Below are positions 13,301 through 28,300 of a stretch of DNA of 64,000 nt, piece by piece. The stretch's first letter is position 1. The number at the start of each line of letters is the position of its first letter. The notes under the pieces were generated by a model. The model was not told the origin of the DNA, did not search any database, and was given only the letters and a program-made list of their open reading frames with translations. The stretch is from Diploptera punctata. Its lineage: Eukaryota; Arthropoda; Insecta; Blattodea; Blaberidae. The translations under genes and the position numbers were made by a program. The stretch lies in the NCBI GenBank assembly GCA_030220185.1, contig JASPKZ010003432.1, positions 1,860,001-1,924,000 of the forward strand. Direction: 5' to 3'.

Positions 13301-16300
13301 CAGAGGCACTAATTTAGGCTTGCGATTCTTTTATGACCCCAAAAATCTTCAGACTTAGGATCCACGGCTTGAAGTTCCTCCTGGAGGATTTCTCCCTTGG
13401 ATTTTTCAATCCTAAAAATCATTGATCCTGGCTGGATTTTAACCTGTGACCCTAGGGACTAGAGGCAAGGGACATAATCACTAAATCATCAAAGCCAGAA
13501 GTGCCCACCCAGCACCATGAGGAATTTAGGTAGCTACAATAAATAGTGGCTGTAGGTTGAGAAACCCAGCTATAATGGCCGCTTGACCCAAGTTACTGAC
13601 TACATATCACCCCTACACTGCTGGATGATATACACATCTGTAATGGATGTGAGGTCAGTAACTGGTTGGTAAGCCAAGGCCTTCAGTGCATATCATCCAT
13701 GAAGTTCTATTATTTTAACATCTTAATATCATAGTATGTAAATCAGTGTACATAAACAAGCTTATTACAAATAATTTACCTTTATTTAAGAGGATTACGT
13801 TTATATTTGAAGAGAAAAATTTTCGCCTAGACCGAGACTCGAAAAGGTTTCAAAGCATATGGCACGAAGGAATTACAACATATATTAGAGAAAAATTCGC
13901 GTCTAGATTGCAACTCGCCTTGGTAGCTCAGTTGGTAGAGCATTTGGTCCGGAAAGCCAAAGATCCTGGGTTCGAGTCTCAGCTAGGCAAAAATGTTTCT
14001 CTTCAAATATAATTTATCCTTCAGTGAGAAGTGTTAAATTAATAATAAAAATGTCAATAGAAGCCCTATTAGCTTTATAAAGTAGTGTTAAATTCCTAAT
14101 AAATGTCTTCTTAACTAAGAAGCCACCATTTGCAAAGATAGAAGCAAAGGTTTCAAAGCATTTGGTGCAAAGGAATTACAACGTATATAAGAGAAAAATT
14201 TGCATCTAGATCGCAACTCGCCTTGGTAGCTCAGTTGGTAGAGCATTTGGCCTGGAAAGCCAAAGGTCCCGGGTTCGAGTCTTGGTCTAGGCGAAAATTT
14301 GTCTCTTCAAATATAATTTTTAGTTATATTAGTTTAGGTGTGTAAATCTGTAAGCAATGGTAAACATAAGTAAAGAGAAAAATTTCCACCTGAACCATGA
14401 TTTCAACATCAGTAAAGTTGGAAATCCAGGGTTCAAATTTAAATTCAGGCAGAATTTTTTTTTTTTTTTTGTTATGTTCACCTTATTATCACCTTTGCAG
14501 AAATTAATGGTTAGACCATTTTGACTGCCAAATATGCCATACAAATTTTTCTTTCAGTCCCATGAAGACAACTGAGTGAGATGAAATAAGAAGTAAGAAA
14601 AGTGTTAATAAAACTGAAATTAAGTTTGAGAGACAAATTCATACTAATCATGAGATTGTCATTACAATTTTTTTTCAGTGACAGCAACCACTTTAGTTGT
14701 CCTTAGCTCTTTGAAGCTATCATGGCACAATTTTTTTATTTTTTTACAATAATGTTGCATTAATTGATTTTTATTTTGGCTTCAGGAATGAAAATCCACA
14801 CATTTACGGAGAAGTACCAGAAACATTTGTTTATGAACCTCAGGATAACATGATAATACAGTACAGTACAACAAGCAACTTAAATGCTTACGAGAGGAAA
14901 AGTGTACAGAATAGTAATTACGTCAATCTCTTGAAAACCTACTTAGGGCAAGACATACCGCTTCAGAAAATTCTTGACTTTGTTAAAAGAGGTATGATCT
15001 ATTCAATATCATTTAAGTTGAATTGTATTATCACTAATCTGAGATGATATGAATTAATTCCATGGCACGACAAATCTAGCCTACCATCCGGCTGCTGGCC
15101 TCACATCCACATATGTCAATCAGAGGTAGATGATCATCTAGCAAGTGTGGGGGTGATATGTGGTCAGCATGTCGAGTCCCCCAGCCATTATAGCTGGTTT
15201 CCTCAACCTGGAACCGCTACTTATTGTAATTACCCAAATGCCTCACGATGCAGAGGTGATATGAAACTAAGTAGAATTTTTTTAATGACAGCAGGACTAG
15301 ATTTATTAAAATTTTTGGGAATGCTAGCATTGATGAAAATTCCATTATTAAAAAGAACACAAATTATGTTATAAAAATGTTAATAATTAATATAAAGTTA
15401 GAATTTTAACGTTAATTTTAATGTCAATGCCCTATGCTGTAGTCGAGTGGTTAAGGCAAGAGGTCTTGGCATAGAGCAGCAGGACTTGCACTAGTTCAAG
15501 TCTACATAGGGAAGAAATTTTCTGATGGAACTTCGGCCAGTATGGGACCGGTGCCCACCCAGCATCATGAGGAATTTGGGTAGCTACAATAGGTAGTGGC
15601 TCCATGTTGAGAAAATCATCTCTAATGACTGAGGGACCCAACATGCTGACCACATGTCACCCCTACGCTGGAAAGATTAACACATGTAGATGTGAGGCCG
15701 GCTGGTAGACAAAGGGCCTTTTAGGCCTGTTGCATCATGGAGTTTTAATGTTAATATTTACCTCAAGAATGTTTACTTCTTGTTTTTCTCAAAAATATCC
15801 TCAAAATGGCTTAAAAATGAATGAGAAGTTCACTTAAAAATAACCTATAAATCATCATATTTGCATAGGAACATGACTGCATGGATCAATTTATGTCTTA
15901 ACAATCGCTGTTTACATAGCCAACCTATCAAAAATATGCCAACACAAAAAAAATGAAGATATATCGCACACCCATGCAGTTTTCACATGTTGTTGTTGGC
16001 ATCTTGGTCGTTGTCATCATAAAAAAAGATCACTCTAGTCAACAAATCGGTCACTTTTATTGGAAATTCCACCGGTACATTCATAATATTAACTAAATGT
16101 TAGTTAACCTATCCAAATCACAATCTAACTTACCAAAATGTACCAAAACATAAGGAATTTTTTTTTCCAGAATTTTTAGGTATGCTAAATTGGCATTAGC
16201 TGAAACTTCAGTGCCCTGTGCCATAGCCGAGTGGTTAAGGCAAGATACCTTGGCACAAAGCTACGTGACTTGCGCTGATTCGTGTCTCTATGGGGGAAGA

Positions 16301-19300
16301 AATGTTCTCATGGAATTTCGGCAAGTATGAAATCAGTGCCCACCCAGCATCATGAGGCATTTGGGTAGCTACAATAAGTAGCATCTCCAGTTTGGGAAAA
16401 CCAGCTATAACGGCTGGGGAACTTGACATACTTACCACATGTCACCTCTATACTGGTTGGATAATCGTCTACCTCTGTGATTAAAACACATGGATGTGAG
16501 GCCAGCAGCCGGCTGGTAGGCCAAGGGCCTTCTAGGCCTGTTACCTCATGGAAAAAGAAAAAAGAAAGTTGAATAAACTAGCCATACATTTTTCTCTTCA
16601 AATATAATTTATTATTCAGTGAGAAATGTTAAATTAAAAATAAAGAACAAGTGATAACTATCGATATGTTCAGTAACTCTAGTAGTCCATTACAAGATAC
16701 GTAGGTGCTCATCATTGCTAGATAAGCAAAATTTTTAATCTTCTTTTTTGGTTCAAATAATATTTTTAAGTCCTTGACTTATCATAGTATCCCTTATAAT
16801 TTCCTTTCTTGACACCCTCAAATGCACTTATCAATAGTAATTTCCACCTAGTCTCCAATTCACTAGAATTGCCTCTTAAACTGACTTCACACACTGACTC
16901 CCAATTCTTTATATATGCAAGAGACAAACCATCTGGGAAACCCATGGTGTTAGAATCCTCAAGCCATCGAGAAATAGACCTTTCTCAAATCAAAATCTCG
17001 AGAGGCCAATTCTTCTAGAAAATAATGCATACATGAATCTTGAAGACTTGATGCACGATGACTTGTGATTTCCAGCTCACAAATCCCTTGTACCTTATAA
17101 GGTGAGTCTCATTTCAGCCTGTGACATTCAAAAGATGGCTCCCAACAATACGGAGCATTTCTTGGCATTTGTCACAGTATCAAATCCAGATCTACTAGTA
17201 GGCAAGTAGGCATGCTACTACCTGAGCTAGCATGATGAACAAAAAAAGTGTTACATTATGTAAAAGAGGTATATAATTAATTTGTCGTGCAATGCCTAGA
17301 TGACATTCAGGCCTGTTTTTATCTAGTCAGATAATTTGACTTATTGGATTCTAGTTGAGAATGTAGAAAATGCTCACCAAAATATCTCCATGAGAAAACA
17401 AAATATGAGGTGAAGTGGATATTTCTATTTCAAGCTCTGAAAGTAGTTAATTATTATGAGTAAGTGATTTAGCCACGTCGCAAGAATACAGGACGACAGG
17501 TGGACAATAAAAACAACCATGTGGGACCCGTACACAGGCAAGAGACAGCGCGGAAGACCAAGACGACGATAGGCTGACGTCTTCAAAGAACGAGCAGGGG
17601 CGCAATGGTCCAGAGTCGCCAGATGCAGGAAAAGCTGGAGAACGATGGAGAGCCAACTGTTTATTAACTAATCACAGAACAGACAGTGTATACAAACCAA
17701 GTGCTACATCCAAGTCAACTTCTCACCACGGAGTAGCTCACCGGGTGACACTCTCAAATAGAGCTTAACCCCTGTACAGGGAGGCCTTTGCCCTAAAGGG
17801 ACATATCAGGCTTTATTTATTTATTTATTTAAGTGATTTAGACTCACCTCATAGTATTTTATTTAATGATGCTCTTTAACAACTCACGTCATCATTGTCA
17901 CAATTCAAATCTGAGCGTGAAAGGGCCAACAAATTTTGCCCAGAGGCCTCTTATTTCAGGCTTGAGGTTATTTTTATGTGCTGTAGATCTATGATATGGG
18001 ACCCAAGACATATCTTCCGAAGGAAGACATACTCAGGATTTTTATATCCTTAAAAATTCATTGACCCTGTCCAAATTTAAAACCGGATAATAGCATGCAA
18101 ACTGCTGGACAACCAGAACCAACATAAGGACTGGAGAGGAGATTAGGATGTTTCAAGGTTTTGCACCCACTTGGGCATCAATTTGGAGAGGGAATTGGGG
18201 CCATTTTGATGCGGTTTCCACATGGTAGTGTTAATTTTGGGAGAGTATAATCTCTCCAAGGTTCGGGTTTGGAATTTAGATTGGAATTTTGGGTTTTGTT
18301 GCCGGACTGATATACTAAGGGTTTTTTTAATTTCTATGAGGCGATTGGCAGATTTTGTAAACAATAGATGTACATAATACTTGGAACTATTATTCTGCTA
18401 TTTGTATGAATTCACTTCTTATATTACACAATTTAATCAATTTTAACAATGTATACACAATTTAATTTATCGTGTGTTCACTTTTTTTTAGATAGAGCCA
18501 TACATTCAGTTTGTTATCCTTGTGTACTGTATTGCCTTTACACTTTGACAAAATACAAAAAAATAATTATATCATTTTAAACTTTTGAACCTTCTTTTTT
18601 TTTACTACATATTTTGAGACTGCAAACTGTGTTTATGTTCTAGATTAAGTAACGATGAAAATTGTAAAACAGTGAGAACTTTTACATATTTCACAAAATT
18701 TTATACATGTTAAACTATTGTTGTGTTATCCAATGGTGATGGCTTTTAATTGGCTACTGCAACTTCTCTTGTTTCCCAGCAGAGATCTTGAATTTTCTTT
18801 CTGAGTTGTTTGCCCACCAGTTAACATATCAGTAGATGATATTGTGAAAAGAAAAATTAATGTCTGAACCAGGAATCTAACCGTAGACCTCTCAAACATA
18901 GATACTTCTAAATGAAGCCGGCCATTGATGTTGGTAGTGACATCTACTTGGCAGCGGACGAAACAAGAATTATAGATTTGTATATGTGGAATGAATTGTT
19001 AATGTTTGTACCATGTCTCGAATAGTGTAGTGGTCTTGCATGCTCTTACGGAATACGAGAGGTCCACAGTTCGATTCCTGGTTCAGACATTAATTTCTCT
19101 TTTCACAATATCATTATCCATCCATAGTAATTCTGCCCGAGGGCAGGTCTTTCACTGCAATCATAGCCTTTTTATGCTCTGCTTTGCAGCTTTACTAGGG
19201 AATTGTAGGTGCGGTAGCTTCCCGTTGCTTTACACACCGGTGAAGAATGATGATGATAATGATAAGGATAATGATGATGATGGCCATTTCGGGGACCATT

Positions 19301-22300
19301 TGGGCCTTAAAGTTTTCCTGACATTTGTCTTACAGGTGAGGAAAAACCCTGATAAAAACCTCACCCAGAAAAACTGTCCCGACCAGGGATCGAACCCAGG
19401 CCTGCTGCGTGGCAAGGCAGCATGCTACCTCGAGACCACAGCGGTGGACTAATATCGTTATAATATTATAATATGATCCATTATTGGAACTGTGTTAAAA
19501 TAACAATATTGTAAAGTGTTAAATGTCAGTAGATGTTCCTTGTTGAGTACTTGTCTTATTTCATTGCAAATTGTATTTGGCATTGTCAATAATTTCAATT
19601 TTCCGGAGGTGGTCAGGTTAACGGTGGTATCCAGTGAAGAGGCAGAATGCAATTTTAGCAGATTTTCTTCGCATTGCCAGGATGTGGGACTTGAGATGGA
19701 TATTTGTATATGTATTTCCTTCCAGTTTTTTTATTTATTTATATATATTTTTTTTATTTAAATTTAGTTTTTATGTCTTGAATTTTTAAGTTAAATTTTG
19801 TTTCTTTTAAGGTTTGCAAAAAAATAGTTGTTCCCTTTTTGGCCAGCATATCTGCTATTTAATTTTCAACAGTTCTAAAATGGGCAGGAGTCCATTGTAG
19901 AACAATATTCTGTAGTTGTGTTGTAAGAAGTTTGATCATTGCTCTGATATTGTGTACAGTGATATAGGTTGTTATTTGGAGATTGCAAATGTTTTCAATT
20001 GTGACTTTGGAATCTATTATTACAACTAATTTATGTTTTTATTATTCATTTCATACATCTCAATGATGGATAAATCATATTTGAAGAGAAAAATTATACA
20101 TCCAGACTGAGACTCAAACCCAGGACCTTTGGCTTTTCGGGCCAATGCTCTACGACTGAGCTACCAGGCGAGTTACAATCTAAATGCAAATACCGGGGCG
20201 AGTTACAATCTAAATGCAAATGATTATAACTCGTTCTGGTAGCTCAGTCGGTAGAGCATTCCCCCGGAAAGCCAAAGGTCCTGAGTTCAAGTCTCAGTCT
20301 GGGCATATAATTTTTCTCTTCAAATAAGATTTATCCATCATTGAGATGTATGAAATGAATAATAAAACATCGAAAGAAACCATATTGGCTTATAATGTAA
20401 TATAAAAATTCCCAAATAAATGTCATCTTAATAAAGTAGCCACCATTTGCAAAGATAGGAACAAAGGTTTCATAGCATTTGGTGCGTGGGAATTTACAAC
20501 GTATATAAGAGAAAAATTGCATTTAAATTGTAACTTGCCCCGGTAGCTCAGTCATAGAGCATTGGCCCAGAAAGCCAAAGATTCTGGGTTCGAGTCTCAG
20601 TCTGGGTGTATAATTTTTCTCTTCAAATACGACTAATATTTATTTGATGCCTGTTCTGAAGATGACTTTTTAGTGTGGCTTCTATTACATTTATTTTTCC
20701 ATTAAAGTTATTTTCATATGAACACAAAGGGATAAATTGGGAAAATAAAGTAAACACTTGCACCTACAACCTGTTGTTTACTGTGATTTTTGTATTTTAA
20801 TCTAACATATGTTTGGTGAGTAGAAGAGAAGGCCACATGGCCTTAACTAAATAAATAAAAATAAATAATTAGATAAACAAAAATATTAGTGAGCCATCTG
20901 TGTACACTCTTAACAATCTATTTTTGGAGATATCTTTCTTCTAAGGTCATGCAAAAATGAAGGATGAAGAATTCTCACTGCCAGAACTGATCCAAGCAAA
21001 AAAAAAAAAAGCAGAAAGTATCTTGGACCTGATAATATACATGTAGAATTCCTCGAGAATCTAGGAAACCTAACAAAATTCAGAGTTCTAGCTAAATACA
21101 ACAAGATATGGAACTCACATAATAATCCATCCATAGTAATTCTGCCCGAGGGCAGGTGAGTATAGGTGTGGTAGCTTCACGTTGCTTTCCACACCGGTGA
21201 AGGATGGTGATGATAATGATGATTATGGCCAGATGATTTTCGGGGACCGTTGGGCCTGACATTTGTCTTACAGGTGAGGAAAAACCCCGAAAAAACCTCA
21301 CCCAGGAAGCTTGTCCCGACCAGGGATCGAACCTGGGCCCGCTGCGTGACAAGGCAGCATGCTACCTCGAGACCACAGTGGTGGACCACATAATAATATG
21401 ACCCTAGAATTTAAACTTTTTTCATTTTTTTTTTTTGCACCAATGTGAAAACCCTTCTTCGCTAATGAAATGATCAGAAATGTACACTGTTTCTAGTATT
21501 GTTTATGTGTCTCTGTAATATGTATTTACTTAAGGGACTATGAAAGTACAATGGGTAATGCATGCACTCAAGAGAAGGTAGGATGGCTATTCCAATGCTC
21601 CAGCTATTTTTTTTCCCCTGGGAAAGTTTCTCATGCTCATTTAAAGGACAAATCATAGAACTCACAGTGAATCTGAATGCAAATAAATGAGGAATATCTT
21701 CCATCACTCTACTTACTCAGTTTCGAATGTGGACCATTGAGAGCCTAGTCTCCCTGAGCTACTTCATTCACTAATTTATCTCTGTATTAACGTTAATTTT
21801 CTTTTTCAGCTTCAAATGCAGCAGGAAAGACTCAAATTCCATTTTATTCTTCAAATGTTGCTGTTGACATATATTTAACAGATAAAATGGAAGGTAGGTA
21901 ACACTAAAAATCTTATTCTAATATAAATAATTATAATCATATGTATTCACGTAGACTTTCACGGCCGGAGTTGCTATGATGATCTTGATGAAGATTTTCG
22001 GGCTGTAGGCCGTGGTCGTGAGGCTTGTAGTTCCCCGACGTTTCGCCAAAGACTGCGTCTGGCATCCTCAAGGGTTGTCTTGAGACTGGCATTTCTGTCC
22101 ACTGTCTGTCCTATTTATATGTTCACCGCGATGTGTATGTAAGTTATATCTGCCTTCTGATTGGTCAGCGTTAGGGACGTCCATTGCTCCAATGAGATTG
22201 CTGTTTGATGGTCTAGTCGACTGTACGTTATATCTGCCTTCTGACTGGTCAGCGGTAGGGACTTCCATTGTTCCAATGAGATTGCTGTTTGTTAGTCTAG

Positions 22301-25300
22301 TCGACTGTACTTGTAGAGGTTTACATTTTGCGTTTTTTAGAACCGGTATCCATATTTTGTTGACTTTTAATGATTCTTCTTTTCTATTGAAACTGTATTT
22401 ATGTTTGAATATTTCGATGGCTTCTCGTTGTAGACGGGTAAAATAGTGTGTGCAGTTAGATAATATGTCTGTATTCTGGTATTGTACTCTGTGGCCATCA
22501 AGTAAAGAGTGTTCTGCTACTGCCGACTTATCCATTTGTTTAAGACGACTGTATCTTTCATGCAACCAGACTTAAGGAGCATGAAAGATACAGTCGTCTT
22601 AAACAAATGGATAAGTCGGCAGTAGCAGAACACTCTTTACTTGATGGCCACAGAGTACAATACCAGAATACAGACATATTATCTAACTGCACACACTATT
22701 TTACCCGTCTACAACGAGAAGCCATCGAAATATTCAAACATAAATACAGTTTCAATAGAAAAGAAGAATTATTAAAAGTCAACAAAGTATGGATACCGGT
22801 TCTAAAAAACGCAAAATGTAAACCTCTACAAGTACAGTCGACTAGACTATCAAACAGCAATCTCATTGGAACAATGGAAGTCCCTACCGCTGACCAATCA
22901 GAAGGCAGATATAACGTACAGTCGACTAGACCATCAAACAGCAATCTCATTGGAGCAATGGACATCCCTAATGCTGACCAATCAGAAGGCAGATATAACT
23001 TACGTACAAATCGCGGTGAACGTATAAATAGGACAGGCAGTGGACAGAAATGCCAGTCTCAAGACAAGCCTTGAGGATGCCAGACGCAGTTTTTGGCGAA
23101 ATGTTGGGGAACTACAAGCCTCACGACCACGGCCTACAGCCCGAAAATCTTCATCAAGATCATCATAATTATAATCATAATTTATTTTATACAGTGGTAG
23201 TACTGGTTCCTATCACTCCTACAAGGAGCACAGGGCCTTAACAAAAACTTGCCAACAAACTCTATTATTTGCCAGTGTCTTCATTTTTTTCCCATCTTTT
23301 TCCTATTTTTCTCTGTTTCTCTTATCACAGTATATTGATAGATAATTCTGGGCCTTCTTCTTTCGCTGGCCTTTCTTGGGAATTTCATTCCATGGAAGTT
23401 ATATTTATTTGAATTTGTCTAAATGTTACGAGGAGAAGGTTATCAGTAGGGAAACTGTTTTCAGGTACTTTTGAAATTAACAGTGGGTTAAAGCAAGGAG
23501 ATGCACTCTCCTCTGCTAATCAATTTTATACTAGAAGATACAATCAGATCTTTAGAGGATAAAGAGTGTAGTGTATGACTCAATTGGTGTTAATCATCTG
23601 TTGATATACCTGATGATGTGGTATTAATAGGCAGTAGTGAGAAAATACTAAAAGCCAACGCACACATTCAATTAAATAATACTAAAAAAACTGGGGCTAT
23701 AAAGCAATATTAATGAAACTAAATTATAGCACTCGTAGAAATGCATTATTAATTGAGAATGGACGTTTAACAACAAATGGGGATAATATGAAGAAATGGT
23801 AGAATTAAAATACCAAGGAACAATAATAAATTACAAACAAGAATGAGGTATAAAAGTTTTATAATTATAATAAGAATGAGGTGCAGAAAGAAATTAAATA
23901 TAGGCTCAACTCTGGAAATACATGCTTCTGTGCATTACAGGGACTCTCGTCATCCCAACTTCTCCCAAAATATGTTAAACTAAAAATATATAAAAGCTTT
24001 GAGTTACATTATATGAATGCAAAACATAGTTTCTTGTTTTAAGAGAGGAAAAGGATTGAGTATTTGAGAATAAACTGCTTAGGAGTTATATTTGAAGAGA
24101 AAAATTTTTTCGCCTAGACCGAGACTCGAACCTGGGACCTTTCGCTTGCCGGGCCAAATGCTCTACCAACTGAGCTACCGAGGCGAGTTACGATATAGAT
24201 GCAAATTTTTCTCTTATATACGTTGTAATTCCCTATCGCCAAATGCTAGGAGTTACAGAAATAGTGAGTTAAATCATCTTTATGGGAAATCTGATGTAAT
24301 AACAAATTATGCATTGCAGAGACTCTTGATGTCCCAACTCCTTCCAAAAAACATTAAACTGAAAATATATAAAACTATTATTCTACCAGTTATATTATAT
24401 GGATGTGAAACATGGACTCTGATTTTAAGGGAGGAAAGGAGATTACAAGTATTTGAGAATAAAGTACTTAGGAAAATTTTTGGACCAAAGAAAGATAAAC
24501 AAACAGGTGAATGGAGAAGACTACATAACAATGAACTACATGGTCTTTATAGGAAGCCAGATATAATAAGAACAGTTAAGTCTTGTAGACTGCGATGGGC
24601 AGGACATGTTGCACATATGGGGAATGAAAGACTTGCATGGAAGCTTCTTGTAGGAAAAGCCAGAGGGAAAACACCCAGTTGGTAGACCAAGAATGAGGTG
24701 GGAGAATAACATTAACTATGATTTGAGGGAAGTAGATTATACAGGAAATGATTGGAAAGCATTAGCTCAGGATAGGGATGTATGGAGAGCTTATGTCCGC
24801 GCGGCCATGAACCTACGGGTTTGATAGTGCCAGTGAGTAAGTAAGAGTAAGTAAACAATGGGTAGAACATATGGTATGAATAGAGAATGTAAGAGGAGTT
24901 GGAAACTAATATTGTAGGAAACCCAAAGGTAAAGACTCATTAGGGAGGCCAAGAATGAGGTGGAAGAATAACATTAACAATGATTTGAAGGAGATGAATT
25001 ATACAGAGAATGATGAAATATAGGCATAGGGATGAATGGAGATGTTGTGTCCATATGGTTATAAACGTCTGGTTTTGATAGTGCCAGTGAGTTAACCCAT
25101 TTTAGCTATATTGCCATCTGCTTGTTAAGAATGTCTCATCCATTTTCTTTAATTCCCTTGTAGATCTCACAGTGATTAGTCAGCTTCCTTAACACTTTCT
25201 TGGAAATAATTTTAGGCCTCCAGATTTCAATAATAAATATCAGATATTTATAAAATCATGTAACTTGTTTTGAAGCTTTCACATTGATGAAACTAATATG

Positions 25301-28300
25301 TTGTTTCCTAATGACTCCTTTTTCTTTTTTATTTGTTTGTTTTTCATCTTCTCTCTTGGTACTTTTAAAATGCATGGTGAATCACTGTTGAGGTTTGAAG
25401 TAAAATGTTAAAATCTTAAAATGAGTACCTGATATATCAGTTGTCCTCAACTAAAATCTCTATATAAAAACTTCGTCAAATAACATTGAGCAACAAAAAA
25501 GAAACTTTTTTTTTTGTCTCAGAAAGAAAAATCTGTGATTCTGATAGTATTTTTTCTCCTGAATTCAAATATGATATCGGTTTTTCTCCATCATGCAAGG
25601 TTTATGAGAGACTGGAATTTTTAATTTCAAACACTCAAATATTTTCTACATTCGTAACTACACAATATTCGGACTCATGTAGAAAGTAAAAAATGACGAT
25701 TCTCTGCTATATTTCGCCTGTGGAGCATCCCTCTTGATGGTCCAACAATAACTGGCCAGCATATTAGGATTCCATTTGCCTTGATATCTCTTTTCCATAG
25801 CTGAAATCTCCTGAGTTAGCTCATTTGGTTTTATTTTACAATGGACAAATAGACAAAAAAAGTTTATTAAAAAAATAATTATTTAAATCCATTAACCTTT
25901 TCACTGCTGAGATATTTCCGGCCTTTCAAACCCTCCTTGCTGAGTTATTTTTACAATTATTAAAATATTTTTAAATATCCTACCATGCTGAGAGTAATAA
26001 ATATATTTAGAATACTCGCCTTACATGATGTAGATGGTTATATATTTTCCAGAAACACAGAAATATCAATTTTAAATTGCAGGGGAAAATACCACATGCA
26101 ATACATCATAAAGGGTTGTCCACAAATGTACACAAAAAAATCTACCCATTCAAGTTTTATAAATTTTTAACTGTTTTCTTCTTAAACTAATCATACTTCA
26201 ACACGTTTTTCTTAGCACATTTAAAATTATTTTATAATAAAATTATTTACGAGTGTTAATTTTTAATTAAGGATGTACAAATATATAATGAAAGTAATTT
26301 TCTAAATCGTATTTTCTGACTTAAAAATAAATAATATTTATTAGTTTCTTCTGAAATAAGCTGCATAATACTAAGAGGAAAAAATAATTCAAAATAACTA
26401 AACACTTTAGAATCATCACTTAAGCCTGCATTCACGGAAATTCCTGAATTTTCACTGTTGAAATTGTGAACAGTAGGGATAAAATTTCCGCTATGCCATT
26501 GGAATAAATCACTTGAACCACGATTTCTTTTTGGTATGGAATCATTTTCTTCAACTTCACTATCACCACTATCTTCAGGAATATATACTGCATCATCACA
26601 ATCACTAATATCCGATAAATCAGAATCTAATGTTTCCAAAACTTGAACCAACTCCGCATCGGAAAGAAAAACACGACTTGAAGAGGCCATTTTTGTCATC
26701 CCTGGAATTCGTAATCACATGACCCCCAGCAGACAGCTAGCACGTTGAAAATTACTTCTTTGTGCATGGGTCTGGATTTTTTTAAATAGGGGCAACTCAA
26801 TGCAGGACGAAATATGGAATAAGTTTATTTAGGTTCCTAAGAAATGGTAGTATATGCCTGCTTAGTTTGAAAGCAATGCAATAAGTAATATATAACTAGC
26901 AGGCATTTGAAATTGAGAACGGATATCCACGCCCATAGCACGGCAAGCATGTTCTTTGCCAACCCATATACCCATTCGTAGCAGTGTAAAGGTTAATTGA
27001 AATTGAAATAAAAAAAAAACTGTGGGTGATGGAGAAATTCCAAATACATATTTGAAAACACGATAAAAAACTGCATTAAGTAAAACTATTGGTACTCATG
27101 AGACAAAAATCATGTTGACCAGTGTAATTAAAACAGGTAAGCCTTTCAGAATCATATTCCATCTTCAGCATGTAATGTGGTACCATGAGAACACCTCTTG
27201 CTAATGGAATAGAAATATAAATTGGAAACTTTAATTCTCACCTCATAAAATATTATCTTCTCACCTAGACATGTTTCAGAACCATCATTCCCACATTCAA
27301 CTAAATTCTGACTATTTGAAATGAGATGCTTATGTTTGCTTTTCTCATGCCCCTGGTAGGGATTGAATGAACTTTGGGATCAATCTTGTTTGCTGGTGCT
27401 GGAAACTTCAAAATTCAAGTTTCTGTTCTTGTTCTTCTGAATGTATATATGTGTGTATTTATGTAATGTTCAGGATTTGACAATAAAGCTATTTTCTTTT
27501 TAGCTACCTAATATTTAGTAACTTTTTTTTTTCTACTACCATCAGGTTGACTTTTATGACATTTCTGGCTTTCTCCCCCCATGGCATTGGCAGAATTGTA
27601 ATCCATTTCTTAGGTTGGGGCACCTGGAAAGCGGAGTTACATTTTGCCCTGATGATATGATGGGTGATAAATGATAATGAAGTGCCAGAAGAATTCTTAA
27701 TCTAAATTCCAGACCATGGGCAACCACAAGAATAATTCCCTTTAAGAAAAAATTCCTATGGTCTGATCGGGAATCAAATCTGGGACCTCATTAACAGTAT
27801 TCAGTAACTCTGACCACTAGCCCATGAGGTTGGTCTTTAGTAACAATGTCTGAATGCATATTCAAAGCTTATCATGATTTTTAAGTGTTTCTGAATGTTG
27901 ATTTTAAGATATATATATTCAGAAGAACAAGAACAGAACCATGGATTTTGATGTTTACAGTGAGCAAGATTTTTATCAGAGTTCATTCATGCAGGATCTC
28001 TAAATTGCAACATTTGCCAAATGCAGTAATTCAAAGATGAACTAGAAGTATTTTTACAAGCACTTGGGAGGGTATAAATAGGCAGTTTTTGAGGTATTGT
28101 CATATAAAATCAATGGAAGAGGAAAGATTGCCCAGAAAGAGCTATGAATTATAATCTAGAGAACAAAAGGAGAAGAGGAAGATCTGCAAAGCAGTGGAGA
28201 TAAGGAATTAGAATGGCTATGCTCAACAGGCCAATTGTAGAAAATAAATGGAATAACAGAAAGACTTGGTGATTAAAATGCAGGATGCTGCCAAGACTGT

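Noticed and set aside
13917..14291. Direct repeats with regular spacing as a possible CRISPR-like array
   Set aside because: The genome is eukaryotic and the repeats are two tRNA-derived monomers of about 303 bp, not short repeats with unique spacers.
19006..19452. A 148-codon plus-strand open frame
   Set aside because: It runs through SINE-B and antisense SINE-E, with no homology; its Asp-rich run is the (GAT)n body.
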